Numbered from the stretch's first letter, positions 10,873 through 20,735 are shown. The stretch: DNA of 64,000 nucleotides from Pollutimonas sp. M17 (GCF_025836975.1 NZ_CP107548.1:2604001-2668000), one strand, 5' to 3'. Notes: generated by a model from the letters alone, not told the origin. Numbers and translations are program-made.

Positions 10873-13800
10873 TCAGACCTCGGCCATTTGCAGGGCGGAG
10901 TCGATATCCACCGCAACAATGCGCGACACGCCTTGTTCCTGCATGGTAACGCCCACCAGTTGCCTGGCCATCTGCATGGCGATCTTGTTGTGTGAAATGA
11001 ACAGGAATTGCGTCTGCTCGCTCATGCTGTCGACCAGCTTGGCATAGCGCTCGGTATTGGCGTCGTCCAGCGGCGCGTCGACTTCGTCCAGCAGGCAGAA
11101 GGGGGCCGGGTTCAGCTTGAACAGCGCAAATACCAGGGCGGTCGCGGTCAAGGCCTTTTCTCCGCCCGACAACAGATGTATGGTGCTGTTGCGCTTGCCC
11201 GGTGGCTGGGCCATGACCTGCACGCCGGCATCCAGGATTTCGTCACCGGTGATGACGAGCCTGGCTTCGCCGCCGCCGAACAGGCGCGGGAAAAGTTCGC
11301 CGAAATGTCCGTTGACCGTATCGAAAGTGCCTTGCAGCAATTCGCGCGTTTCGCGGTCGATCTTGCGTATGGCGTCTTCCAGGGTCTCGATGGCGGTGCT
11401 CAGGTCCTCGTGCTGGGAATCCAGATAGCCCTTGCGCTCGCGCGCCGCGTTCAGCTCGTCCAGCGCCGCCAGGTTCACCGAGCCCAGGCTGTCTATGCTG
11501 CGCGAAATGCGCTGCACCTCGGACTGCAGCCAGTTCGTGCGGCGCCATTCCTCGGGCCGCTGCTCCAGCAATTCGCGCAGCTTCTGGCGGTCGACCTGCT
11601 GCGTATCCAGCTGTTCGGCGAACTGCTCGACCGCCAGGCGGGCCGCCTGCTCCTGCAATTGCAATTCCATGATGCGCGCGCGGCGCGGTTCCAGCGAACG
11701 CTCGAGGCTGACGCGTTCTTCGTCGGCGCTGCGCAGCATGGCGGCCAGGTTGTCCAGTTCGATGCGCGCCAGGTTCAGCGCTTCCTCACGCTCGGCGCGC
11801 AGCTCCAGCGCGTCCTGCAGGCCGGCCTGCGAGGCCGACGCATCCAGTTCGAACAGTTCGCCCTGTAAGCCTTCCAGTTCGGCATTGGCGCGCTGCGCCT
11901 GGTCCACGGCCAATTGAAGATTGCGCTTGAGCTCGGCGATGCGCGTCTGCAAAGCGCGTTCCGCGTATTCGGACTCGTGCACCGCGCGTTCCAGATCCCT
12001 CAGGTGCTGGCGCGCCTTCTCGGCCTGCGCGTGCAGGTCCTCGCCCGACATCTCGGCCTGCGAGAAGTTTTCCTGGTGTTCGCCCAATTGAATGTCCAGC
12101 GCTTCGAACCGGGCTTCGGATTCTTCCTTGCCGGCCAGCAAGGTCTCGCTTTGCAGCGCGATCTCGGCCAGCTCTTCGCGGATGCGGGCGGCCCGCTCGC
12201 CAGACTGCTCGGCTTGCTGCTTCAGGCGGGAATACTCCAGCTGCACATCGTGCAGGCGCCGGGTCAGCTCGGCCACCCGCTGGCGCGCCGGCCCCTGCGA
12301 TTGCGACACCTGCTGCCAGGCGCTTTCGGCTCGGGCGACACCGGCCAAGGCCTGGTCGGCAATGAGCTGGCGGGCTTTAAGATCGCGCCGCAGGTTTTCG
12401 ATTTCCTGCTGCCTGGCCAGCATGCCGGCCTGTTCCGAGTCGGGCGCGTAGAAACGCACGCTGTGCCTGTCGACAAGGTGGCCTTCCTTGACCACGTACA
12501 AGCCGCCCTCGGGCAGATCGTTGCGCAGGGACAGGGCCTTGCCCATGTCGGCGCACACATACACCTGCGCCAGCCAGTCGTTCAGCAAAGTGCGCAGGTC
12601 GGGATCGCTGATGCGCAAGAGGCTGGCCAGCGAGGTCAAGCCAGGGATGGGCGGCGCGGCAGCGGCGGCCACGGGCAATTGATAGAAAGCCAGGCGGGCC
12701 GGCGGCGCATCGCCCGCGAAGGCGCCGGCATGATCCAGATTGCGCAGTTCCAGGCCGGTCATGCGTTCGCGCAACACGGCTTCAAGCGCCGTTTCCCAAC
12801 CGTTTTCGATATGCAGCTTCTGCCACAGGCGCGCCAGGCCGGTCAGCTCGTGATGCGCGAGCCAAGGCTCCAGCGCCCCCTGCTTCTGGACGTCGTCCTG
12901 CAGTTTTCCCAGTGCGGCCAGCCGCGCATCGAGCCGGGCCAGGGCCTGCGCCTCTTCCTGCGCCGCGCCCTGTGCGCTGCGGCGCTGTTCGTCCAGTTCG
13001 GGCAGGCGGTCTTCGAGTTCCAGCAGTTGCGCCTGCGCCTCGTGCAGTTGTTCTTCCATGGCGGCGCTGTCGCCCGCCAGGCGTTCGATATTGTCCGGAT
13101 CGGGCGCGTTCAGGTCGCGCAGTTCCTGCTCCAACCGTTCTTTGCGCAATTCCAGCGATTGCAGTTGCCGATCGGCGTCGCGCTGGGCCTGAGCCACCAG
13201 GGCAAGCTCCTGTTCGACACGCGCCAGCACGCCGCGCATTTCGTCGCGCGATGCCGCGGCGGACCGGAGCTGGCTTTCGATGCTGGGCAATCTGGCTTGC
13301 GCGTCGTCGGCCTGGGCCCGCGCTTCCTCGGTACGGGCCGCCGCCGCTTCCAGGTCGGACTCGGCCTGGGCGATCTGCTCGGTGCAATGGACTTGCTGAT
13401 CGGCCCATTCCTGAAGCTGTTCCTGCAACTGGTTCCGGCGCGCCTGCACGCGATTGCGTGAATCGACCACATGCCGGATTTCGGCTTCCAGCCTGCTGAC
13501 CTGCGCACCCGCCTCGAAAAGCAGGCCTTGCGCGGCATGCACCGCATCGCCGGCGGCGTAATGCGCCTGCCGGCGCGATTCCAGCGCCGATTCGCCCGCA
13601 CGCAGACTGGCCGTTGCCGCTTCCAGTTCCGTCTGGGCCTGTTCTATGGATAGAAACCTGGCCTGCTGTTCTTCCCGGGCATTGCTTTCCTTCAGCAGCC
13701 ACAAGGCGTGCTGCTTCTGCTCCCCGTCTTCCTGCAAGGCCCGGTATTGTTGCGCCACCTCGGCCTGCCCTTCCAGCTTCTCGAGCTGGCTGGCGAGTTC

Positions 13801-14397
13801 GCGCAGGATGTCTTCGACCCGCGTCAGGTTCTCGCGCGTGTCGCTCAGTCGGTTCTCGGTCTCGCGGCGCCTTTCCTTGTAGCGTGACACACCGGCCGCT
13901 TCTTCCAGGAATACCCGCAATTCCTCGGGCCGGGCCTCGATCAGGCGATTGATCATGCCCTGGCCGATGATGGCGTATCCACGCGACCCGAGCCCGGTGC
14001 CCAGAAAGATATCGTGGATGTCGCGGCGCCGCACCTGCTGGTTGTTGACCAGGTAGCTACTGGTGCCATCGCGGGTCAGCACCCGCCTGACGGCGATTTC
14101 CGAATAGGTGCTCCACTGCCCCGCCGCCCTGCCCTCGGAATTGTCGAAAACCAGTTCGACGGACGCCCGGGCGGCCGGCTTGCGGTTGCCCGAACCATTG
14201 AAGATGACGTCCTGCATGGATTCGCCGCGCAGTTCCGACGCCTTGGTCTCGCCCAAAACCCAGCGCACCGCATCGATGATGTTGGACTTCCCGCAGCCGT
14301 TGGGGCCCACCACGCCCACCAGTTGGCTGGGCGTGGGAATAACCGTCGGCTCGACGAACGACTTGAAACCGGCTAGTTTTATCTGAGTCAGACGCAC
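10873..14397 (-). CDS. smc: Chromosome segregation/condensin ATPase SMC
   Basis: 1174 residues, the standard SMC length. N-terminal Walker A GPNGCGKSNII lies in the head, followed by a coiled coil rich in Glu, Gln, Arg and Leu, a hinge around residues 520-650 (LEPWLAHHELTGLARL onward), the returning coil, then the ABC signature LLSGGEKALTATAL and Walker B FCLLDEVDAPLDDAN. It compacts and segregates chromosomes with ScpAB. The start was set at GTG 14397 (VRLTQIKLAGFKSF) because homologues begin there; the 29 extra upstream codons are not family-like. No clear ribosome-binding site precedes the GTG. Divergent from lplT across 256 bp of AT-richer DNA. Confidence 0.96.
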   Translation of the reverse strand: MRLTQIKLAGFKSFVEPTVIPTPSQLVGVVGPNGCGKSNIIDAVRWVLGETKASELRGESMQDVIFNGSGNRKPAARASVELVFDNSEGRAAGQWSTYSEIAVRRVLTRDGTSSYLVNNQQVRRRDIHDIFLGTGLGSRGYAIIGQGMINRLIEARPEELRVFLEEAAGVSRYKERRRETENRLSDTRENLTRVEDILRELASQLEKLEGQAEVAQQYRALQEDGEQKQHALWLLKESNAREEQQARFLSIEQAQTELEAATASLRAGESALESRRQAHYAAGDAVHAAQGLLFEAGAQVSRLEAEIRHVVDSRNRVQARRNQLQEQLQEWADQQVHCTEQIAQAESDLEAAAARTEEARAQADDAQARLPSIESQLRSAAASRDEMRGVLARVEQELALVAQAQRDADRQLQSLELRKERLEQELRDLNAPDPDNIERLAGDSAAMEEQLHEAQAQLLELEDRLPELDEQRRSAQGAAQEEAQALARLDARLAALGKLQDDVQKQGALEPWLAHHELTGLARLWQKLHIENGWETALEAVLRERMTGLELRNLDHAGAFAGDAPPARLAFYQLPVAAAAAPPIPGLTSLASLLRISDPDLRTLLNDWLAQVYVCADMGKALSLRNDLPEGGLYVVKEGHLVDRHSVRFYAPDSEQAGMLARQQEIENLRRDLKARQLIADQALAGVARAESAWQQVSQSQGPARQRVAELTRRLHDVQLEYSRLKQQAEQSGERAARIREELAEIALQSETLLAGKEESEARFEALDIQLGEHQENFSQAEMSGEDLHAQAEKARQHLRDLERAVHESEYAERALQTRIAELKRNLQLAVDQAQRANAELEGLQGELFELDASASQAGLQDALELRAEREEALNLARIELDNLAAMLRSADEERVSLERSLEPRRARIMELQLQEQAARLAVEQFAEQLDTQQVDRQKLRELLEQRPEEWRRTNWLQSEVQRISRSIDSLGSVNLAALDELNAARERKGYLDSQHEDLSTAIETLEDAIRKIDRETRELLQGTFDTVNGHFGELFPRLFGGGEARLVITGDEILDAGVQVMAQPPGKRNSTIHLLSGGEKALTATALVFALFKLNPAPFCLLDEVDAPLDDANTERYAKLVDSMSEQTQFLFISHNKIAMQMARQLVGVTMQEQGVSRIVAVDIDSALQMAEV

Positions 14398-14653
14398 AAT
14401 AAGCGAACAATTAAAAGAAGACAGCAGACTCCGTAATTCATACGGGACGGTGAAAAAAACAACGGGCTGGCGGGGCCGGCACATGGCTTGCGCGACCGGC
14501 TCGTATGATAACGCACCATGCGGCGCCTTCCATGCCCGTAAATAAAACTACGCTATTATTTTCTGTTTGCGCCGTCGCGCGGACGCTATACTCGTTAACA
14601 TTTTTTTGCTATTTGTTTGCATGGCCAACCCCTAACCACCTACGAGATTTCCA

Positions 14654-15964
14654 TTGAAAAAAGGCTTTTATCTGGTCATGATAGCCCAGGCGCTCTCGTC
14701 CGTGGCAGACAACGCATTGCTGATAGCCGCCATCGCCCTGATCGCCGATTTGCATGGGCCCGACTGGATGGCGCCCATGATGAAATGGTGGTTCGCGCTG
14801 GCCTATGTCGTGCTGGCCGCCTTCGTGGGAGCCTTTGCCGACTCCTTCCCCAAGGGCCGGGTCATGTTCATCACCAACGCCATCAAGGTCAGCGGCTGTC
14901 TGCTGATGTTCAGCTATGGCTGTTTCGGGCTCGAAGCCGACCACCAGTTGATTCTGGTGTTCTGCGCCTATACGCTGGTAGGGATAGGCGCGGCGGCCTA
15001 CTCGCCGGCCAAGTACGGCATCGTCACCGAGATGCTTCCCCCTGAATTGCTGGTCAAGGGCAATAGCTGGATAGAAGGTCTGACCGTGCTGTCCATCATC
15101 GTGGGCACGGTCCTGGGCGGGGTGCTGATCAATCCCACCGTATCCGATGCGGTGTTGTCGCATTCCTGGCTGCCCGCCTTCGTGCAGACCCGCACGGAAG
15201 GCGCCATACTCATCATCGGCATCGTTTATCTGCTGGCCGCCGGAACCAATCTCCTGATACCGCTTACCAATGTGCGCTACCCCAAGCAGCAGACCAATCC
15301 GATCAAGCTGCTGCGCACCTTCAACGGCTATGTCCGGATACTGTGGCACGACAAGCTGGGCCAGATATCGCTGGCGGTCACCACGCTGTTCTGGGGAGCG
15401 GGCGCCACGCTGCAATTCATCGTCATCGAATGGGGCGCCCGGCATCTGGGCTACAGGCTGGACCAGGCCTCGGTGCTGATGGGCGTGGCGGCGCTGGGCA
15501 CCGTGGCGGGCTCCATACTGGCGGGCCGGGTTCCCCTGAAACGCGCCCTGATGGTATTGCCGGTGGGGGTGATCATGGGCTTTGCCGTCATGCTCATGCC
15601 CATCGTGCGCGAACAGTGGGCCGTATACGGCGTGCTGCTGCTGATCGGCGGCTTGTCGGGCTTTTTCGTGGTGCCCATGAATGCCCTGCTGCAGCACCGT
15701 GGACACGTGCTGCTGTCGGCCGGCCACTCCATCGCCGTGCAGAATTTCAATGAGCAATTGAACATCCTGCTGATGCTGGCCGTCTACAGCCTGATGCTGT
15801 GGCTGAATCTGCCCATCAATGTCATTATCGTCATCTTCGGCCTGCTCGTGTCGGGGCTGATGCTGGTATTCATATACTGGAATCGCCTGAATCACCGCGC
15901 CAATCCGGGCCTGGAAAACACCATAGGCCAGCATGGCCATGGGCAGGCCCTGCGCCAGCACTGA
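14654..15964 (+). CDS. lplT: Lysophospholipid transporter LplT (MFS)
   Basis: 436 residues, about 12 hydrophobic segments, major facilitator superfamily. Characteristic LplT features are the N-terminal FYLVMIAQALSSVADNALLI, the first-loop motif GAFADSFPKGRVM and the helix-4/5 region AAYSPAKYGIVTEMLPPE. LplT flips lysophospholipids inward across the inner membrane for reacylation; in E. coli it is coupled to the acyltransferase Aas, but no aas gene follows here. The start is an uncommon TTG at 14654 (TTG AAA AAA GGC), preceded by a weak GAG, and fits the homologue N-terminus. It ends 8 bp before the convergent uracil-DNA glycosylase gene. Confidence 0.9.
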   Translation: MKKGFYLVMIAQALSSVADNALLIAAIALIADLHGPDWMAPMMKWWFALAYVVLAAFVGAFADSFPKGRVMFITNAIKVSGCLLMFSYGCFGLEADHQLILVFCAYTLVGIGAAAYSPAKYGIVTEMLPPELLVKGNSWIEGLTVLSIIVGTVLGGVLINPTVSDAVLSHSWLPAFVQTRTEGAILIIGIVYLLAAGTNLLIPLTNVRYPKQQTNPIKLLRTFNGYVRILWHDKLGQISLAVTTLFWGAGATLQFIVIEWGARHLGYRLDQASVLMGVAALGTVAGSILAGRVPLKRALMVLPVGVIMGFAVMLMPIVREQWAVYGVLLLIGGLSGFFVVPMNALLQHRGHVLLSAGHSIAVQNFNEQLNILLMLAVYSLMLWLNLPINVIIVIFGLLVSGLMLVFIYWNRLNHRANPGLENTIGQHGHGQALRQH

Positions 15965-15972
15965 ATCAGCGC

Positions 15973-16881
15973 TTATGCCTGCGGCTCGGTCGCCATGGAG
16001 CGCGCCAGGTTCAGGTCTCGCCAGGCATCGGCCTTGTGCTGCGGGCGCATCAACAGCGAAGCCGGATGATGTGTCGCCACCAGGGGAATGTCCTGCCCCG
16101 TCTCGCTGCGCACCCGGTGCACCCGTCCGCGCAGGGCATCCAGATCGCCATCCTCTTCCAGCAGCGCCTGCGCGGCCAGGCGGCCCAGCGTCAGTATGCG
16201 CCGTGGCGCCAGCCGCGCGATCTGCCGTTGCAGATACGGCTTGCAGGCGGCGATCTCGTCGGGCCTGGGCGTACGGTTGCCCAGGGGCCGGCACTTGACC
16301 AGGTTGGTGAAGAACACCGGCGTATCGGGTTGCAGGCCTATGGATGCCAGCATCGCCCCCAGCAGCACCCCCGCCTTGCCCTGGAATGGCAGGCCGGCAC
16401 GGTCGTCGAAATCGCCCGGCGCCTCGCCGACGATCAGCCATTCCGGTGAGTTGGACTCGCCCGAGCCGAATACCGTCTGGCTGCGTCCGGCATGCAGTCC
16501 GCAGGCCTGGCACTGGGCGATGTGCCCGCGCAATGCCTCCCACTCTTCGGGCAGCGAGCCCGCATCGGGCGCATGATGGGTCTCGCCGGCCTGTTTGGGC
16601 GCGCGGCCGGCCAGCGCATCGCCGGCCCGGAGCATGGCCGGGGCGGATTTGGCCATCGGCGCCGCGGCATCCGCGCCCTGCCGCGGTGGCGCGGATGCCG
16701 CAACGGCGGGCATGCCGACCGCAGGCTCGCCCTGTCCCGATGCGCTCTTGCTTGCGGCGGCGGAGCCGTCCGCCGCGAAAGGTTCCGGATCCGCCACATA
16801 GCGGGCCAGCATATGCCTGTCCAGGCCGATTTCCTGCAGCCAGGCCAATTGCAGTGGGCTGAGGGACGGCGCCGTATTCAA
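15973..16881 (-). CDS. Uracil-DNA glycosylase, family 4 (Fe-S type)
   Basis: 302 residues. The C-terminal half (from about residue 115) is the UDG domain: the first iron-sulfur cysteines are CQACGLHAGR, the active-site motif GEAPGDFDDRAGLPFQGKAG is typical of family 4, CRPLGNRTPRPDE contains another cluster cysteine, and HHPASLLM is the second catalytic motif. The N-terminal 110 residues are Ala/Pro/Gly-rich and probably disordered; betaproteobacterial members often carry such an extension. It removes uracil from deaminated DNA. Its ATG overlaps the stop of tsaB-rimI by 4 nt, so the two are translationally coupled. Confidence 0.92.
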   Translation of the reverse strand: MNTAPSLSPLQLAWLQEIGLDRHMLARYVADPEPFAADGSAAASKSASGQGEPAVGMPAVAASAPPRQGADAAAPMAKSAPAMLRAGDALAGRAPKQAGETHHAPDAGSLPEEWEALRGHIAQCQACGLHAGRSQTVFGSGESNSPEWLIVGEAPGDFDDRAGLPFQGKAGVLLGAMLASIGLQPDTPVFFTNLVKCRPLGNRTPRPDEIAACKPYLQRQIARLAPRRILTLGRLAAQALLEEDGDLDALRGRVHRVRSETGQDIPLVATHHPASLLMRPQHKADAWRDLNLARSMATEPQA

Positions 16882-18143
16882 GCGGACTCTCCCTGAATAT
16901 CAGCCAATGCCTTCTGCATTACGCACGCGTCCTCGCGCCTGCCCTGGGCGGCGGGGTAGTAGTCCTTGCGCATGGCCAGCAGTTCATAGCCCTTGTGCTT
17001 ATAGAATTCCAGCGCATTCAGGTTCGAGGGCCGAACCTCCAGGACCATGGCCGGCAAGCCCCGCGCGCGGGCTTCGTTCTCGCAGTGAGCCAGCAGCAGG
17101 CCTCCTATGCCCCGCCTCTGGCCCTCGGGCGCCACGGCGATGACCAGCACGTGCGCCACGTCGGGCGCAAACATCGTCATGCAGAATCCCATGGTGCGGC
17201 CCGCCAGCCTGGCAACCCAGGCGCCATAGCCGGCGTGCAGGCCGTCCGCGAAATTGCCCCTGGACCAGGGAAAGGACTGCACCCGCTGCTCGATATCCGC
17301 CACATCGTCCAGATGTTCGGTCCGCATCGCCTCCAGGGAAACCTGAAACTCGGGGGCACGGGGATTGCCGCCCGCGCCCTGCTGGCGCTCCAGAGTGGTA
17401 TAGGCGACCTTGTCGCGCACATACAAAGGCGCCGCCAGTTCCGGCGCGACGGCCTGCCCCGCATGCCATGCGCGCAAGGCCATCCGTGCGACGGCGGAAG
17501 CATCGGGACGCAGCGGCTCGCCGATGGCCAGGCCCGCCTTGCCCTCGAGTTCCCGGCGCAATCCGGGATAGGCCAACAAGGCATCGCCCAGCACCCGTAT
17601 GGCCGGATCGCGCCCGTCGGACGGGGGCAGGCCAGCGGCGGCGTGTTCCAGCCAGCGGCCTACCTGGCTCGAACCCAAAAGAATGGGCGCCTGTACCGGC
17701 TCCCACTCAAAACCGGCCTCTTGGCGGCCCGCAACGACCCGATAAGCCGCCAGATAAACCTCGTCCATGCGCGCGTCCTGCACAATTACATGTAACAAGC
17801 CGGGGACGACAGGCGCCGAATCCCGTGCCGCCACCGCCAGAAGCGAAGGCACCGGAATCACGGGAATATCCAGGGCGAAAGCCATGCCCTGGGCGACACC
17901 GCAAGCCACGCGCAAGCCCGTGAAGCCGCCCGGACCCTGGCCAAAGGCCACGGCCGTAAGCTGGCTCCGACCCATGCCCTGCCGTGCCAGCAGCTGGTCC
18001 ACCATGGGCAACAGGCGCTCGGCATGCTCCGCGGTGGCGTCGTGCTCCAGGGCGTGGACGCGCAGCTCTTGGTCGGATTGCGTCAGCAGCGCCACGCCGC
18101 ACAGGCTGGATGAAGTTTCCAAAGCGAGAATAGATACCGTCAT
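16878..18143 (-). CDS. Fused TsaB (tRNA t6A synthesis) - RimI (ribosomal protein S18 N-acetyltransferase)
   Basis: 421 residues, clearly two proteins in one. Residues 1 to about 245 are TsaB: ASKHA-fold ILALETSSSLCGVAL, FGQGPGGFTGLRV and QDARMDEVYLA. TsaB is the non-catalytic partner of TsaD in making threonylcarbamoyl-A37 in tRNA. Residues about 268-421 are a GNAT acetyltransferase of the RimI type with the acetyl-CoA loop EGQRRGIGGLLL and LEVRPSNLNALEFYKHKGYE. In E. coli the two are separate genes; the fusion is known from Bordetella-type genomes. The joining segment is LYVRDKVAYTTLERQQ, which belongs to the TsaB C-terminus. The 4-nt overlap with the downstream UDG gene suggests an operon. 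Confidence 0.92.
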   Translation of the reverse strand: MTVSILALETSSSLCGVALLTQSDQELRVHALEHDATAEHAERLLPMVDQLLARQGMGRSQLTAVAFGQGPGGFTGLRVACGVAQGMAFALDIPVIPVPSLLAVAARDSAPVVPGLLHVIVQDARMDEVYLAAYRVVAGRQEAGFEWEPVQAPILLGSSQVGRWLEHAAAGLPPSDGRDPAIRVLGDALLAYPGLRRELEGKAGLAIGEPLRPDASAVARMALRAWHAGQAVAPELAAPLYVRDKVAYTTLERQQGAGGNPRAPEFQVSLEAMRTEHLDDVADIEQRVQSFPWSRGNFADGLHAGYGAWVARLAGRTMGFCMTMFAPDVAHVLVIAVAPEGQRRGIGGLLLAHCENEARARGLPAMVLEVRPSNLNALEFYKHKGYELLAMRKDYYPAAQGRREDACVMQKALADIQGESA

Positions 18144-18506
18144 GGGCTCATTTTAAACGTAGCCCGCCGGAATTTCCGTCCTCTACGGGCATAAGGCATT
18201 CGGCGGGCAGACCGCCGGCCCCGCGCTGTATAAAATTAGTACCGCTCCGCAGGCGTAACGGCTAAAATACCTTGTCTTAGCTCACGATTCCAATAACAAA
18301 AAGGAGACGGCTACATACACTACGCAGCAGATCGGCGCGGCTCGCCCACCCAGCCCTAAATAATCAAGTCAAGAGAACGCGCGGGCGCGATATACCGCCA
18401 GGAGCCTGGATACGGTACCGATGTGACATGTTCTACCAGACGCTTAATATGTAATATCTTGCTACGGCCCCTATACGGGTTAACTCTACCCTGTTACATT
18501 TTCCCC
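18144..18506. other. Intergenic region between divergent tsaB-rimI and ompR-type regulator
   Basis: About 360 bp without a convincing gene; it must hold promoters for both directions. A perfect Shine-Dalgarno-like aaggaga at 18301-18307 is followed 7 nt later by an ATA codon that opens a 14-codon frame ending in TAA at 18357-18359, but no standard start codon is present. The 50 bp before the regulator start are AT-rich (taatat at 18452-18457) and contain no ribosome-binding site. Confidence 0.5.
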
Positions 18507-19241
18507 ATGAACACACAAAACCAATCCCTATCTCGCAAAATTCTTATCGTCGACGACGATCCACGGTTACGCGATTTACTCCGCCGCTACCTATCGGAAC
18601 AAGGTTTTAATGTATTTGTCGCCGAAGACGCCAAAGAAATGGGCAAATTGTGGCAGCGCGAGCACTTCGACCTGCTGGTTCTCGATCTCATGCTTCCCGG
18701 CGAAGACGGGCTGTCCATTTGCCGTCGGCTGCGCGGCGGGCACGATAACACTCCCATCATCATTCTGACCGCCAAGGCGGAAGAAATCGACCGCATCGTT
18801 GGCCTGGAAATGGGCGCGGACGACTACCTGTCCAAGCCGTTCAACCCGCGTGAACTGCTCGCCCGCGTCAACGCCATCCTGCGCCGCCGCGGCACCGAAG
18901 AGCATCCGGGCGCCCCCAGCCAGGAAAACGAATCCATCGAATTCGGCCCTTACGTGCTGAACCTGTCCACCCGCACCCTTACGCGCAACAATGAACAGGT
19001 TCCCATCACCACGGGCGAGTTCTCGGTGCTGAAGGTATTCGCGCGCCATCCCAAGATTCCCCTGTCGCGCGACAAGCTGATGGAACTGGCCCGCGGCCGC
19101 GAGTACGAAGCCTTCGACCGCAGCCTGGACGTCCAGATTTCCCGGTTGCGCAAGCTGGTCGAACCCAATCCCTCGAAACCCGTGTTCATCCAGACCGTCT
19201 GGGGCCTGGGCTATGTTTTCGTACCCGATGGCGGCCATTGA
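18507..19241 (+). CDS. OmpR/RisA-type two-component response regulator
   Basis: 244 residues. Receiver domain 10-125 with acidic pocket IVDDD, phospho-acceptor Asp60 in LVLDLMLPGEDG, and Lys in LSKPFNPRELL. The winged-helix DNA-binding domain covers about 145-240 and ends SRLRKLVEPNPSKPVFIQTVWGLGYVFV, an OmpR-class signature. The sequence is nearly that of Bordetella RisA, which with RisS/RisK controls acid, osmotic and virulence-related genes. The start MNTQNQS matches RisA; the frame is open 28 codons further up without support. There is no Shine-Dalgarno site upstream, so initiation may be leaderless or weak. The cognate kinase gene follows 25 bp later. Confidence 0.93.
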   Translation: MNTQNQSLSRKILIVDDDPRLRDLLRRYLSEQGFNVFVAEDAKEMGKLWQREHFDLLVLDLMLPGEDGLSICRRLRGGHDNTPIIILTAKAEEIDRIVGLEMGADDYLSKPFNPRELLARVNAILRRRGTEEHPGAPSQENESIEFGPYVLNLSTRTLTRNNEQVPITTGEFSVLKVFARHPKIPLSRDKLMELARGREYEAFDRSLDVQISRLRKLVEPNPSKPVFIQTVWGLGYVFVPDGGH

Positions 19242-19266
19242 AGCCTTGCGGGCGTGATGCAGCGCC

Positions 19267-20667
19267 ATGGCCATGTCGCCCCCGCAAAAACCACGAGCCA
19301 AAACCAAGTCGCGTTTCCGCCTGGGCCTGTTCAGCCGCTCATTCCTGCTTCTGGCCGGATTGATGCTGGTCAGCCTGGGCGCCTGGCTCCAGGTGTTCTT
19401 CAGCATGGAAGAAGGCCCGCGCGCCACCCAGATGGCCCAGCGCGTGACCACAGCCGTCAGTATCACGCGCTCCGCGCTGGTCTATGCCCCCACCAGCGTG
19501 CGCCCCGCATTGCTGCTGGACCTGGCCACCAAGGAAAGCCTGCGGGTGCAGCCCCGCGAAGCGGCCGACGTCCTCCAGCCGCTGCCCAATTCCAACTACT
19601 GGAATCACGTCGCCGCCGAAATCAAGGACCGGCTGGGGCCTGACACCCACGTCATGTGGACGGTCAACCAGGCGCCCGGCATCTGGGTCAGCTTCGAGAT
19701 CAACAACGATCAGTACTGGCTGGTCTTCGACCGCGAGCAGCTGGGGCTGACCGCCGGCGTCGAGTGGTTCGGCTGGGGCGCCACCGCCCTGCTTCTGGCG
19801 CTGGTGGGCGCGGCGATTAGCGTGCGCTTCGTCAACCGCCCCCTGGCCCAGCTGGCCAAGGTGGCTCAGCAGCTGGCGCGCGGCGAGACGCCCTCGCCGC
19901 TGCCCGAAAAAGGGCCGGCCGAGATCCGCGACATGAACATCGCCTTCAACCGGATGGCGCGCGACATCCGCCAGACCGAGGCCGACCGCGAGATCATGCT
20001 GGCGGGCATCTCGCACGATCTGCGCACGCCGCTGGCCCGCATGCGCCTGGAAATCGAGATGAGCAACGTCACCGACGAGGCGCGCCAGGCCATCGACGAA
20101 GACCTGGGCCAGATCGATCACAGCATCGGCCAGCTCATGGAGTATGCCCGGCCCGCCGGCATCGTGCCCGAGCAAGGAGTAGACGTCTCCTCGGTGCTGC
20201 ATGACCTGTTCGAGCGCGAACGCTCGCATACCGAGTCCCTGGGCGGCGAGCTGACCGCCGACATCGAGCCCAATCTGTATGCCAAGATCAGCGCCCACGA
20301 TCTCAAGCGCATCGTGGGCAATCTCATCGAAAACGCGCGCCGCTATGGCCGCACTCCTTCCGATGGACGCGCCTACATCGAACTGTCGGGCAAGCAGCAA
20401 GGCAACATCCTGGCCATCGAAGTGCGGGATCGCGGCACGGGAATTGCCCCCACCGACGTGCAAAGGCTGCTGCGGCCTTTTTCGCGTGGGGAGTCCGCGC
20501 GCACCGGCGTCAGTGGAGCGGGCTTGGGGCTGGCCATCGTCGAGCGCCTGCTGGGCCAGGTGGGCGGGCAGCTCGAGCTGATTTCCCACCCGCAGTCGGG
20601 CTTGGTCGCGCGCATCGAAATACCCAAAGTCCGCATCCGTAATTTTCAGGCCGACACCCAGGCTTGA
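19267..20667 (+). CDS. EnvZ/RisS-type sensor histidine kinase
   Basis: 466 residues, full length. Transmembrane helix 1 at about 25-45, periplasmic domain 46-165, helix 2 at about 167-186, HAMP (RFVNRPLAQLAKVAQQLARG), dimerisation/phosphoacceptor helix with His250 in GISHDLRTPLARMR, and ATPase domain with N-box NLIENARRYGR, G1 VRDRGTGIAP and G2 SGAGLGLAIVERLL. All catalytic boxes are intact, unlike the pseudogenised risS of B. pertussis. It is expected to phosphorylate the adjacent regulator in response to osmotic or acid cues; the stimulus is inferred from homology. Two in-frame ATGs, 6 nt apart, could serve as start. Confidence 0.92.
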   Translation: MAMSPPQKPRAKTKSRFRLGLFSRSFLLLAGLMLVSLGAWLQVFFSMEEGPRATQMAQRVTTAVSITRSALVYAPTSVRPALLLDLATKESLRVQPREAADVLQPLPNSNYWNHVAAEIKDRLGPDTHVMWTVNQAPGIWVSFEINNDQYWLVFDREQLGLTAGVEWFGWGATALLLALVGAAISVRFVNRPLAQLAKVAQQLARGETPSPLPEKGPAEIRDMNIAFNRMARDIRQTEADREIMLAGISHDLRTPLARMRLEIEMSNVTDEARQAIDEDLGQIDHSIGQLMEYARPAGIVPEQGVDVSSVLHDLFERERSHTESLGGELTADIEPNLYAKISAHDLKRIVGNLIENARRYGRTPSDGRAYIELSGKQQGNILAIEVRDRGTGIAPTDVQRLLRPFSRGESARTGVSGAGLGLAIVERLLGQVGGQLELISHPQSGLVARIEIPKVRIRNFQADTQA

Positions 20668-20735
20668 TGGCGTAGAATCAACGACAAGGGGCGCATGCGC
20701 CCGGCATGTGTTTACACCAGACTTCAGGAGCTCAG

